NCBI GenBank assembly: GCA_030655135.1
Contig: JAURWC010000042.1
Coordinates: 1-64,000, forward strand
Source of the DNA: Hyphomicrobiaceae bacterium
GTDB taxonomy: Bacteria; Pseudomonadota; Alphaproteobacteria; Rhizobiales; Hyphomicrobiaceae
DNA length: 64,000 bases
Direction of reading: 5' to 3'
The notes under the pieces are model-generated. The model saw only the letters and a program-made list of their open reading frames with translations, was not told the origin of the DNA and made no database searches. The translations under genes and the position numbers were made by a program. Below are positions 57,301 to 64,000 of the stretch, piece by piece. Positions within the stretch are counted from its first letter, which is position 1. The number at the start of each line of letters is the position of its first letter.

Positions 57301-57416
57301 CGGCGATACGGCCTTGGCTTTGGGTGTTTCAAAATGGCCCGGCCGGTTAGGCCTTCTTTAAGGAGGCTGCCGCATACTCGGACGATCCAATACGCGTGTG
57401 CGGGTCGTCCAGCGCC

Positions 57417-58049
57417 ATGTCTACTCAAATGCAGGCTTTACCTCGCCGGGCGCCATTAAGCGCTGCACGCATCGCGCCTGACCGCCGCCGCCACAAGCGG
57501 TTCAAGGTTCAGGTGGCTGGCCGCTTCATGCGGGCGGATCGTAGCGAGCACTCCTGCAGCCTGATCGACGTCTCTCCGGGCGGAATGGCAATTTCCAGCC
57601 AGGAGTTGGTTGCCCAAGGCGAGCGCATCATCGGTCAATTCGAGCATCTTGGCAGCGTCGTGGGGACCGTTTCGCGGGTGTTCCCCGGCGGCTTTGCTAT
57701 CGCGCTTTCGGTCACCGCACACAAACGCGAGAAACTGGCCGCGCAGCTTACCTGGCTCATCAATCGCCATGAGCTGGCTGGACAGGCCATCGAGCGCCAG
57801 CACGAACGTTTCTCGATCAAGCAACGTGTCTCGACGCTGAAGCTCGATGACGACATCGTCATCGAATGCCGGGTGTTGGACGTGTCGCTGTCGGGTGCAT
57901 CCGTGGGAACAGAGGCGCGCCCGCCAATCGGCCATGTTGTGGTTCTCGGCAAGCAGCTGGCGCGGGTGATGCGCTACCACGACCAGGGTATCGGCGTGCA
58001 GTTTATGGAGGCGCAGGAACGAGAAACGCTCCTGCGGGATTTCGGATAG
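57417..58049 (+). CDS. Tandem PilZ domain protein
   Basis: PilZ domains bind cyclic di-GMP. The 210-residue protein has two: the first with RRRHKRFKVQVAGRF and DVSPGGMAI, the second with RQHERFSIKQRV and DVSLSGASVGTE. Both keep the basic motif and the D-x-S-x-x-G type motif. ATG 57417 is a guess, since the local ribosome site is weak; GTG 57396 is an alternative. Oddly, a perfect AAGGAGG sits at 57360-57366 with no start codon at the right distance. Function as a c-di-GMP receptor is inferred. Confidence 0.85.
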   Translation: MSTQMQALPRRAPLSAARIAPDRRRHKRFKVQVAGRFMRADRSEHSCSLIDVSPGGMAISSQELVAQGERIIGQFEHLGSVVGTVSRVFPGGFAIALSVTAHKREKLAAQLTWLINRHELAGQAIERQHERFSIKQRVSTLKLDDDIVIECRVLDVSLSGASVGTEARPPIGHVVVLGKQLARVMRYHDQGIGVQFMEAQERETLLRDFG

Positions 58050-58200
58050 CCGGTCTGCGTCTGGGTGAGAGGGAACGCCTAGTTGACGGGCAATATTGGG
58101 TGAAATGGTCGAGTGAAGTGAAAAGCAGATGCAGTGGAACAGCACGACCAGACAGCGCCCTAATTTGAGGTATAGTAAAGGAACATGTGCGGGGTCGCGT

Positions 58201-58848
58201 ATGAAGCGTATATGCATCTTAGTTGCGGTGTTGTTCGCGTTCGTGTCCGGTACCGAAGGTGCCGCTGCCGGTCCAGAACGTCAGAATTTTTCAACCGTTA
58301 AGGGTTCGCCCTTTATGCGGGTCTTCGGCGAGACGCAGCCGCCGTACGGCTTCGTACGGTATTGTGAAACCAATTCTAAGACATGCTTCACCACCGAAAA
58401 GCTGTCTGAAATCCGTTTTCAGCCTTCTCTCGAACGCTTCAGCGAACTCGATGAGGTGAACCGCGCCGTCAATCACTCCATCGCACCAGCCACCGATATG
58501 GAAATCTACGGCGTCAGCGAGTATTGGACGCTGCCCAAAGATCGCGGCGATTGCGAAGACTACGCCTTGCTCAAGCAGAAGTTGCTGGTCGAGCGCGGCT
58601 GGCCGATGAGTTCCATGCTGCTGACGGTCGTCAAGGACGACAAGGGTGAAGGTCATGCCGTGTTGACGGCACGTACGTCGCAGGGCGACTTTATCCTCGA
58701 CAATAAGAGCGACGAAGTTCGGATCTGGTATCGCTCAGGCTATGAATTCGTCATGCGGCAGTCCTACGTCAATCCGCGCGTGTGGGTCGGCCTTGATCCG
58801 ACCGAGGAGATCATGCCCGGTGCCATGGCGGGCGTGCCGAACGAGTAG
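58201..58848 (+). CDS. Periplasmic transglutaminase-like cysteine protease (BTLCP)
   Basis: BTLCP proteins are periplasmic papain-like peptidases related to LapG, which in other bacteria releases surface adhesins under c-di-GMP control. The 215-residue protein has a signal peptide (MKRICILVAVLFAFVSGTEGAAA) and the Cys118 (GDCEDYALLK), His152 (GHAVLTA) and Asp167 (LDNK) triad. A GGGG site precedes ATG 58201. It follows a PilZ gene, but no adhesin or LapD is visible nearby. A terminator follows. Confidence 0.9.
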   Translation: MKRICILVAVLFAFVSGTEGAAAGPERQNFSTVKGSPFMRVFGETQPPYGFVRYCETNSKTCFTTEKLSEIRFQPSLERFSELDEVNRAVNHSIAPATDMEIYGVSEYWTLPKDRGDCEDYALLKQKLLVERGWPMSSMLLTVVKDDKGEGHAVLTARTSQGDFILDNKSDEVRIWYRSGYEFVMRQSYVNPRVWVGLDPTEEIMPGAMAGVPNE

Positions 58849-58871
58849 TCCGCGGACATCGGGTTTTGAAC

Positions 58872-58893
58872 AGGCGGCCATGGGCCGCCTTTT
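58872..58893. terminator. Terminator between BTLCP gene and yhhQ
   Basis: AGGCGGCC / GGCCGCCT with an ATG loop (eight pairs), followed by TTTT on the + strand. The genes converge here, so it can stop both. Confidence 0.85.
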
Positions 58894-59625
58894 CTATTTT
58901 TGCGGAGGTGTAGCGTCCGTGACGCCGATAGCGAACGGACTGAAATCGGTGTTGCGATCGAAGTGATCGATCCCTTCCGAAGCCTTGAGGAAAGCGACGA
59001 TTTTGTACGTCACCGGTGTGAAGAGGACTTCAACGGCCGTCTTGGTGATGAACTGAGAGAGCATCACGACGGGAAGGGCCTCGTTGGGGATGATGCCTGT
59101 GCCGTAGAATGCGATCGGGTAGAAGAGCGTGCTGTCGACGGCTTCGCCCGCAATGGTCGAACCGATGGTGCGCATCCAAAGGTGGCGTCCCGCTGTCCAG
59201 ATTTTCATCTTGGCCAGGACATACGAGTTCACGAACTCGCCGCTGAAGTAGGCAATCATGGACGCCGCTACGACGCGCCAGGCGTTGCCGAAGGCGACCT
59301 GGTAAGCTTCCTGGTGTTTCCAGAACGATGCCGGTGGCAGCGCAACGACAACGGTCGCCATGAACGAGGCGAAGGCGAGTGCTGCAAAGCCTGTCCAGAT
59401 GACGCGGCGGGCGCGGGCGTAACCGTAGACCTCGGTCAGGATGTCGCCGAACACGTAGCTAATTGGAAAGAACAAGACTCCAGCGCCGAACACGTACGGC
59501 CCCCAGCCGGGGATTTCGACCTGCGCGATCTTGGCAGGGCCGATCAGGTTGGAGCAGACGAGCACGGTGACGAAGGCCACCATGACGATGTCGAAGTAGC
59601 GCAGTCTGCGCGTGCCGTCCGTCAT
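58894..59625 (-). CDS. yhhQ: Queuosine precursor transporter (YhhQ/QPTR family)
   Basis: YhhQ imports preQ0/preQ1 for queuosine-tRNA synthesis in other bacteria. The 243-residue protein has six or more helices with the family motifs FPISYVFGDILTEVYGYARARRVIW, SFWKHQEAYQ, AYFSGEFVNSYVLAKMK and GSTIAGEAVDSTLFYPIAFYG. It lies in the same area as queE, queD and queF but points the other way. Presence of both an importer and synthesis genes suggests salvage and synthesis coexist. Confidence 0.9.
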   Translation of the reverse strand: MTDGTRRLRYFDIVMVAFVTVLVCSNLIGPAKIAQVEIPGWGPYVFGAGVLFFPISYVFGDILTEVYGYARARRVIWTGFAALAFASFMATVVVALPPASFWKHQEAYQVAFGNAWRVVAASMIAYFSGEFVNSYVLAKMKIWTAGRHLWMRTIGSTIAGEAVDSTLFYPIAFYGTGIIPNEALPVVMLSQFITKTAVEVLFTPVTYKIVAFLKASEGIDHFDRNTDFSPFAIGVTDATPPQK

Positions 59626-59673
59626 GCGATGTTGTCCTCGGCCGCTGCTGCTCCCGCTCCCGGAGTTGCGGGA

Positions 59674-60006
59674 CTAATGCGTCGGCCGGCCGATGATCTT
59701 GCCCGTAACCTCCGGGTGCTGCTCGACGATGCCCTGGTCGTAGGCTTCGTGGACGGCCGTCAGGGCTTCACGAAACGACATCTGGCCATCGAGGGCGACA
59801 GCATTGGCGACGTGAACGGCGATATCGGAGAGGAGGCGGCCCCATTCCGAGACGTCGTGGCTGAAGGTTTCCGGATCGAACGTGACGTGCAGGGAGCCGT
59901 CGGCAATCCAGGCGCGCAAAACCTCAACAGCTTCGTCGGCGCCCTGGATTCCTTCGGGAGGATCGAGTTCACTAGGGGCATCACTGGGAATGTCGTCTTC
60001 GGCCAT
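59674..60006 (-). CDS. DUF5076 domain protein
   Basis: A 110-residue acidic protein containing EVLRAWIADGSLHVTFDPETFSHDVSEWGRLLSDIAVHVANAVAL, the pattern of DUF5076, a small family seen in Rhizobiales. GGAG lies six bases before the start. It is divergent from queE (67 bases) and lies 48 bases upstream of yhhQ, probably in one transcript with it. Function unknown. Confidence 0.8.
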   Translation of the reverse strand: MAEDDIPSDAPSELDPPEGIQGADEAVEVLRAWIADGSLHVTFDPETFSHDVSEWGRLLSDIAVHVANAVALDGQMSFREALTAVHEAYDQGIVEQHPEVTGKIIGRPTH

Positions 60007-60073
60007 CGGGGTCTCCGGACTTAACGGCGACGCGGGTCATTCGTTGACATCCGCGCGCCCTTGCGTTTTAGGC

Positions 60074-60712
60074 ATGGCCATCATGTATGCCGTCAAAGAA
60101 ATATACTACACCCTGCAAGGCGAAGGCGCGAACGCCGGGCGTCCGGCGGTTTTTTGCCGCTTTGCGGGATGTAACCTGTGGTCGGGACGCGAAGCTGACC
60201 GCGCGGACGCTGCCTGCACGTTCTGCGATACCGATTTCGTAGGCACCGATGGCCGCGGCGGCGGCAAGTTCCCGACAGCAGACGACTTGGCTGCAGCATG
60301 CGCGGCCACAGCCGGCGGCGAGACTTTGGGCTTACTGGTCGTGCTGACGGGGGGCGAGCCGATGCTGCAGGTCGACGCAGCTCTCGCCGATGCGCTGCAC
60401 GCCCGCGGGTTCGAAATTGCCATAGAAACCAACGGAACGTTGCTGGTAGCCGAGGGCATCGACTGGGTCTGTGTCAGCCCCAAATCGGGCACGACGCTAG
60501 CCCAGACGACGGGGGACGAGCTGAAATTGGTGTTCCCGCAAACGGAGTTAATGCCGGAAGCTGTGGCCGGATTGACGTTCCGGCACCGTTATCTGCAACC
60601 TATGGATGGCCCCAACAGGGCTCAGAACACGGCGCTTGCGGTCGCCTATTGCAAGGCCCACCCCCAGTGGCGGCTGTCGCTGCAGACACATAAGCTGATC
60701 GGCATACCGTAA
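60074..60712 (+). CDS. queE: 7-carboxy-7-deazaguanine synthase QueE
   Basis: Radical SAM enzyme that makes 7-carboxy-7-deazaguanine. The cluster Cys are C33, C48 and C51 (C-x14-C-x2-C), the extended spacing used by some QueE. The family start YAVKEIYYTLQGEGANAGRPAVFCRFAGCNLW is clear, and TGGEPMLQ is the SAM-contacting motif. ATG 60074 and ATG 60083 are both possible starts; the shorter gives the same domain. Length is 212 residues. It begins the queE-queD-queF run; queC is not in the window. Confidence 0.94.
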   Translation: MAIMYAVKEIYYTLQGEGANAGRPAVFCRFAGCNLWSGREADRADAACTFCDTDFVGTDGRGGGKFPTADDLAAACAATAGGETLGLLVVLTGGEPMLQVDAALADALHARGFEIAIETNGTLLVAEGIDWVCVSPKSGTTLAQTTGDELKLVFPQTELMPEAVAGLTFRHRYLQPMDGPNRAQNTALAVAYCKAHPQWRLSLQTHKLIGIP

Positions 60713-60767
60713 CTGTCGCGGGCCCAAGGGGTTGAACGGTCGGCACAATATCGCCTATTGAGGCGCC

Positions 60768-61154
60768 ATGCAGATCTACAAGGACTTCCTGTTCGAGGCG
60801 GCGCACTATTTGCCGACCGCGGCGCCCGGCACCGCGAATGCGCGCATTCACGGCCATAGCTTCCGCGCGCGCATCGTCGTCGAAGGCGAGCCGAACCCCG
60901 AGACGGGCTACATCTTCCACTTCGACGAACTGGCCAAGGCCATGGTCGAGACGCAGGACGCGCTCGACCACCGTCTGCTGAACGAGGTCGATGGCCTGGC
61001 AAGTCCAACGCTTGAAACAATTGCCGTGTGGATCTGGCACCGCCTCAGCAATCGCATCCCCGGCCTCGCGCAGGTGCAGGTTTCCCGCGACAGCTGCGGG
61101 GAGGGCTGCATTTATACTGGGCCGCGCGCGACAACGCGCCTGGCAGCGGAGTAA
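60768..61154 (+). CDS. queD: 6-carboxytetrahydropterin synthase-like QueD, catalytic Cys replaced
   Basis: QueD converts dihydroneopterin triphosphate to 6-carboxytetrahydropterin. The 128-residue protein matches the family closely: FEAAHYLP (zinc His13), [12 protein letters not shown] (His28, His30), [35 protein letters not shown]. The catalytic Cys, expected four residues before HGH (GHKCGRLHGH in E. coli), is Asn24 here (codon 60837-60839), with identical spacing on both sides. Either another residue takes its role or the activity is altered. Position between queE and queF supports a role in the pathway. Confidence 0.88.
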   Translation: MQIYKDFLFEAAHYLPTAAPGTANARIHGHSFRARIVVEGEPNPETGYIFHFDELAKAMVETQDALDHRLLNEVDGLASPTLETIAVWIWHRLSNRIPGLAQVQVSRDSCGEGCIYTGPRATTRLAAE

Positions 61155-61159
61155 ACGGG

Positions 61160-61630
61160 ATGGGAAAGAAGGTGTCGTCGTCGCACGCCAGCCTGCTCGG
61201 CCAGCACACCACGGGTTTCCCTGCGAGTCCGGAAAAAGCAGTGCTCGATCGGGTGCCCAATCCGCACGGCGACACGAATTATGTGGCGCGCTTCACCGCG
61301 CCAGAGTTCACGTCGTTGTGCCCGGTGACGGGACAGCCCGATTTCGCGCATCTCGTGATCGACTACGTTCCCGGCGAGTGGCTGGTCGAGAGCAAATCAC
61401 TGAAGCTCTACCTGGCCTCGTTCCGTAATCATGGTGCGTTTCACGAAGACTGTACGGTGGCGATCGGCAAGCGGCTGGTGACACTGCTTGAGCCGAAGTT
61501 CTTCCGTATCGGCGGATACTGGTATCCGCGCGGTGGCATCCCCATCGATGTGTTCTGGCAGGACGGCAGCCTGCCCGAAGGCGTGTGGTTGCCGGATCAG
61601 GGCGTCGCGCCCTATCGCGGGCGCGGCTGA
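61160..61630 (+). CDS. queF: NADPH-dependent 7-cyano-7-deazaguanine reductase QueF
   Basis: Reduces preQ0 to preQ1. The 156-residue protein is of the short (unimodular) type. Cys54 in [15 protein letters not shown] is the thioimide-forming residue; [22 protein letters not shown] carries the QueF motif for NADPH. ATG 61160 follows GGAG and lies five bases after queD, so these genes are co-transcribed. Confidence 0.95.
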   Translation: MGKKVSSSHASLLGQHTTGFPASPEKAVLDRVPNPHGDTNYVARFTAPEFTSLCPVTGQPDFAHLVIDYVPGEWLVESKSLKLYLASFRNHGAFHEDCTVAIGKRLVTLLEPKFFRIGGYWYPRGGIPIDVFWQDGSLPEGVWLPDQGVAPYRGRG

Positions 61631-61642
61631 CGAATGGTCAAT

Positions 61643-61668
61643 TAGGGTCAGACCTCGGTCTGACCCTA
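61643..61668. repeat. GGGTCAGACC palindrome, copy 1
   Basis: Twelve-base arms TAGGGTCAGACC / GGTCTGACCCTA around a TC centre. It starts 13 bases after queF. Its 3' flank (CGACGTGGACTTCGG) resembles that of copy 2. Confidence 0.75.
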
Positions 61669-61738
61669 GCGCCGACGTGGACTTCGGTTCATCAGTTGGC
61701 GCAGTGCCGCGCGATCATATAAGCCCTCGTGTGCGAAA

Positions 61739-61764
61739 CAGGGTCAGACCTCGGTCTGACCCTG
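61739..61764. repeat. GGGTCAGACC palindrome, copy 2
   Basis: Twelve-base arms CAGGGTCAGACC / GGTCTGACCCTG around the same TC centre, 96 bases after copy 1. Downstream CGACGCGGATTTCGG is similar to the flank of copy 1, so a longer unit was duplicated. Confidence 0.75.
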
Positions 61765-61827
61765 GCAACGACGCGGATTTCGGCCCGGCGACGAGCGCCA
61801 GCATCCAGCAAACATCTCGGAAAAAAC

Positions 61828-61851
61828 GGGGTCAGACCGAGGTCTGACCCC
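61828..61851. repeat. GGGTCAGACC palindrome, copy 3 (inverted)
   Basis: Eleven-base arms GGGGTCAGACC / GGTCTGACCCC around a GA centre, so this copy is in the opposite orientation to the first two. It ends eight bases before the lexA stop. No protein gene is present in the 228-base queF-lexA spacer. Confidence 0.7.
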
Positions 61852-61858
61852 TAGCGTT

Positions 61859-62572
61859 TCAATAGCGCCGGATGAGCCCGACGAGCCGGCCTTGGATGTC
61901 GATCTGGTCGGGCCCGAAGATGCGGGTTTTGAATTCCGGGTTGGCGGCTTCCAGGGCGATCGTAGACCCCTTTTTGCGCAGGCGCTTCAGGGTGGCCTCT
62001 TCCTTCTCCACCAAGGCGACGACGATATCGCCATTCTCAGCCGAGTCGCAGCGGCGGATGATGACCGTATCGCCGTCGTGAATGCCGGCCTCGATCATCG
62101 AGTCGCCCTTTACCTCCAGGGCAAAATGCTCGCCGTTGGTCAGCAGGTCGGGCGGGCAGGCGATGTCGTGGCTGTGGCTCTGGATGGCGGAGATCGGTAC
62201 GCCGGCGGCGATACGCCCCATGACGGGCACAGAGACGGTGCGGCTGTCGATGACGTGGGAAGGCGGCACGTCGAGACTTCGCATCTTGCCGCGACTGCCC
62301 TCGATCACGCTAGGCTGGAAGCCCACGCGTTTTGGAGCGCTTACCGCCGTTTCGGAGTTTTCTGGCAGCTTGATCACCTCGATCGCTCGCGCGCGATGTG
62401 GCAAACGGCGAATGAACCCGCGCTCGACCAGTGCGGTGATGAGGCGATGAATTCCAGACTTCGACTTCAAATCAAGCGCGTCCTTCATCTCGTCGAACGA
62501 GGGGGGCACGCCTTCGTCCTGCATGCGCTCATGAATGAACAGCAGGAGCTCTTTTTGTTTTTGCGTCAGCAT
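61859..62572 (-). CDS. lexA: SOS repressor LexA
   Basis: LexA represses DNA damage genes and self-cleaves when RecA is active. The 237-residue protein has an N-terminal winged helix ([50 protein letters not shown]) and a C-terminal protease with the Ala-Gly cleavage site A123-G124 (GRIAAGVPI), Ser158 (GDSMIEAGI) and Lys196 (ATLKRL). The long linker is typical of alphaproteobacteria. A GTTC-N7-GTTC box lies upstream, consistent with autoregulation. It follows moeA by 184 bases. Confidence 0.95.
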   Translation of the reverse strand: MLTQKQKELLLFIHERMQDEGVPPSFDEMKDALDLKSKSGIHRLITALVERGFIRRLPHRARAIEVIKLPENSETAVSAPKRVGFQPSVIEGSRGKMRSLDVPPSHVIDSRTVSVPVMGRIAAGVPISAIQSHSHDIACPPDLLTNGEHFALEVKGDSMIEAGIHDGDTVIIRRCDSAENGDIVVALVEKEEATLKRLRKKGSTIALEAANPEFKTRIFGPDQIDIQGRLVGLIRRY

Positions 62573-62600
62573 TTCTCAACTCCGGTATCGGACCCCTTGT

Positions 62601-62619
62601 CTGCTGATGCGATCAGCAG
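62601..62619. promoter_or_regulatory. Hairpin in the lexA leader
   Basis: Perfect 8-bp stem CTGCTGAT / ATCAGCAG with a GCG loop, 28 bases upstream of the lexA start. It lies between the SOS box and the gene, in the likely 5' untranslated region. Confidence 0.4.
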
Positions 62620-62704
62620 CTCGTTCGGGCGCCCTTACGCGGCACACGGGCTCGTCATGCAATGTTGGCGCACTGCATGGACAAAGCGTGAATGTACACT
62701 ACCT

Positions 62705-62719
62705 GTTCGCGGGATGTTC
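62705..62719. promoter_or_regulatory. LexA (SOS) box of lexA
   Basis: GTTC, seven bases, GTTC: an exact match to the alphaproteobacterial LexA operator. It is 133 bases upstream of lexA. On the - strand the box lies between a TTGCGG and a TAGTGT with 17-base spacing, which would place it inside the promoter spacer. Confidence 0.75.
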
Positions 62720-62756
62720 CGCAAGTGCAGTAAGGCAACGGTCTGCCGGCCGATGG

Positions 62757-63959
62757 TTAGACGTCGAGCCGGAGGATTTCGACCTCGGTGCCTGCGGCCG
62801 TGGCGAGCGCACCAGCTGGGCGGACAATCAAACAGCCGGCGGACGCGAGGAGGGACAGAGCCGCGCTGTCCTGCGACCGGAGGGGGGCAACCGTAGGCAG
62901 GGCTGCGCCCCGCAAAGCAAGGCTGGCCCGCATATAGTGTTGGCGCGGGCCGTTCGCTTCGATCGGAGCGGAAAGCACGGCGGTTTCTAGATCGGTCCCG
63001 GCGTCGAGGCCCAGCATGGCGCGGATGAGCGGCACGAGGAACACACGCGCCGTCACCAGACAAGAGACGGGATTGCCCGGCAGCCCCAGCACGCGCTGTG
63101 TGCCACGCCGGCCGAACATGAGCGGCTTACCGGGACGCATGGCGATACGCCAGAAGTCGATGGCTGCTCCACTCTCCTGCAGCATTGGGCCGACGAGATC
63201 GTGGTCGCCAACAGATGCGCCGCCGATGGTGATAAGGATATCGGCGCCATCGGCCTCGGCAATCTTGGCCGAGAGGCTCGCGCGGGTATCGCGTGCGATG
63301 CCGAGCAGACGGGGCTCGCCGCCGGCGGCCTCGACCATGGCGGCAAGGCCGTACGAGTTCGACGACACGATCTGGTCGGCTGCCGGCGTTTCGCCAGGCT
63401 CGACGAGTTCGTCGCCGGTGGCGAGGATGGCCACGATTGGCCGGCGCCGCACAGGCAGGCTTCCATGCCCAGCAGCGGCTGCCAAGGCGATCGCGCGCGC
63501 TTCCAGCGAGCGACCGGCATCGATCATGGGCTGGCCGGACGCAAAATCGAAGCCGCGGCGGCGGATATGCTGGCCGGGGGAGCCGACGTCTTTCACGGTG
63601 ACGGTGTCGCCATCGCGCTCCGTGTCTTCCTGAATGACGACGCAATCGGCACCGGCCGGAACTGGAGCACCCGTCGAGATGCGGACGCATTGCCCAGCGC
63701 CGATGGTGCCTGAGTAAGAATGCCCCGCTGCAGCCTCGCCAATAACGACGAGGCGCGCCGGCACGGTTGCCACGTCGGTGTGCCGCACCGCGAAGCCATC
63801 CATTGCCGAACAGTCGAAGGGTGGCTGGGTCAGTCGCGCGGCAACCGCAGCCGCGAGAATGCGGCCGTTCGCCTGCAACAAGGAAACCGTTTCGCTTTCG
63901 GTTGGCTCGACGCCTGCGATGACGCGCGCCAGGGCGTCGGCAACGGGAAGCAGCGCCAT
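62757..63959 (-). CDS. moeA: Molybdopterin molybdotransferase MoeA
   Basis: Inserts molybdenum into adenylylated molybdopterin. The 400-residue protein has PPFDCSAMDGFAVRHTDV, the MPT-binding ISTGAPVPAGAD, VAILATGDELVEPGE, ITIGGASVGDHDLV and VLGLPGNPVSCLV, all family motifs. The start overlaps nothing but lies three bases after the upstream stop, so both are co-transcribed. Order moaC-moeA-lexA is common in Rhizobiales. Confidence 0.95.
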   Translation of the reverse strand: MALLPVADALARVIAGVEPTESETVSLLQANGRILAAAVAARLTQPPFDCSAMDGFAVRHTDVATVPARLVVIGEAAAGHSYSGTIGAGQCVRISTGAPVPAGADCVVIQEDTERDGDTVTVKDVGSPGQHIRRRGFDFASGQPMIDAGRSLEARAIALAAAAGHGSLPVRRRPIVAILATGDELVEPGETPAADQIVSSNSYGLAAMVEAAGGEPRLLGIARDTRASLSAKIAEADGADILITIGGASVGDHDLVGPMLQESGAAIDFWRIAMRPGKPLMFGRRGTQRVLGLPGNPVSCLVTARVFLVPLIRAMLGLDAGTDLETAVLSAPIEANGPRQHYMRASLALRGAALPTVAPLRSQDSAALSLLASAGCLIVRPAGALATAAGTEVEILRLDV

Positions 63960-63962
63960 GAG

Positions 63963-64000
63963 TCAGGCCTTCGCGCGCGGTTCGGCGGTGAACGAGCCGG
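63963..64000 (-). CDS. moaC: C-terminal end of a probable moaC (partial)
   Basis: Only the last 12 codons are inside the window, encoding GSFTAEPRAKA before TGA. MoaC (cyclic pyranopterin monophosphate synthase) often ends with a KSGxF-like segment, and the order moaC-moeA is usual, so moaC is the best guess. The three-base gap to moeA suggests one operon. The gene continues beyond the window. Confidence 0.5.
   Translation of the reverse strand, partial: GSFTAEPRAKA

Noticed and set aside
61488-61847. 119-codon frame running through the palindromes
   Set aside because: It overlaps the end of queF in another frame, and its RVRPRSDP repeats are translations of the palindrome.

Overview
The window is 64 kb of GC-rich, densely coding chromosome from an alphaproteobacterium, most likely of the order Hyphomicrobiales (a Hyphomicrobium-like lineage is my inference). 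The gene order, LpxI in place of LpxH, a GTTC-N7-GTTC type SOS box at lexA, the long ribosomal protein S2, the short ProS, and BTLCP and DUF5076 proteins all fit. No rRNA, tRNA, CRISPR array, prophage, transposase gene or integrase was found. Nearly everything is core metabolism or information processing, so the points of interest are odd variants of core genes and small non-coding elements.

Region 1 (1-16.5 kb) is the ribosomal super-cluster, all on the + strand: tuf, the S10 genes (rpsJ to rpsQ), the spc genes (rplN to rplO), secY, adk, then rpsM-rpsK-rpoA-rplQ. It ends in a strong bidirectional terminator. Region 2 (16.6-27.3 kb) holds gltA and gltX on the - strand, comEC, a 3-hydroxyisobutyrate dehydrogenase-like gene, threonine ammonia-lyase, a secreted CxxCH protein with a DUF4384-like end, and a YeeE/YedE (TsuA-like) sulfur transporter gene with a hairpin-rich leader. 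Region 3 (27.8-36.5 kb) is proS, lolC/E, lolD, dnaE, an unrecognised 199-residue protein and a periplasmic L,D-transpeptidase, with two intergenic palindromic elements between the last two.

Region 4 (36.6-52.4 kb) is the long translation, envelope and lipid A cluster: rpsB-tsf-(YCII)-pyrH-frr-uppS-cdsA-dxr-rseP-bamA-lpxD-fabZ-lpxA-lpxI-lpxB, with a good sigma-70 type promoter before rpsB. Region 5 (52.4-59.6 kb) mixes yidD and a NifU-like gene, hisI, a patatin-like esterase, a CBS-pair protein, a rhomboid protease, a PAS protein, a tandem PilZ protein and a periplasmic BTLCP protease. Region 6 (58.9-61.6 kb) is a queuosine block: yhhQ, queE, queD, queF. Region 7 (61.6-64 kb) has three copies of a palindrome, then lexA and moeA on the - strand and the last codons of a probable moaC.

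Points most worth a second look: (1) EF-Tu lacks the normal RGITI switch I motif and carries an insertion there; (2) LpxI is 416 residues long because its C-terminal domain appears to be duplicated in tandem; (3) QueD has Asn where the catalytic Cys of the family sits; (4) ribosomal protein L2 has lost the HPHGGGEG loop; (5) palindromic elements lie at 35.5 and 61.6 kb, and a structured leader precedes the yeeE-like gene.
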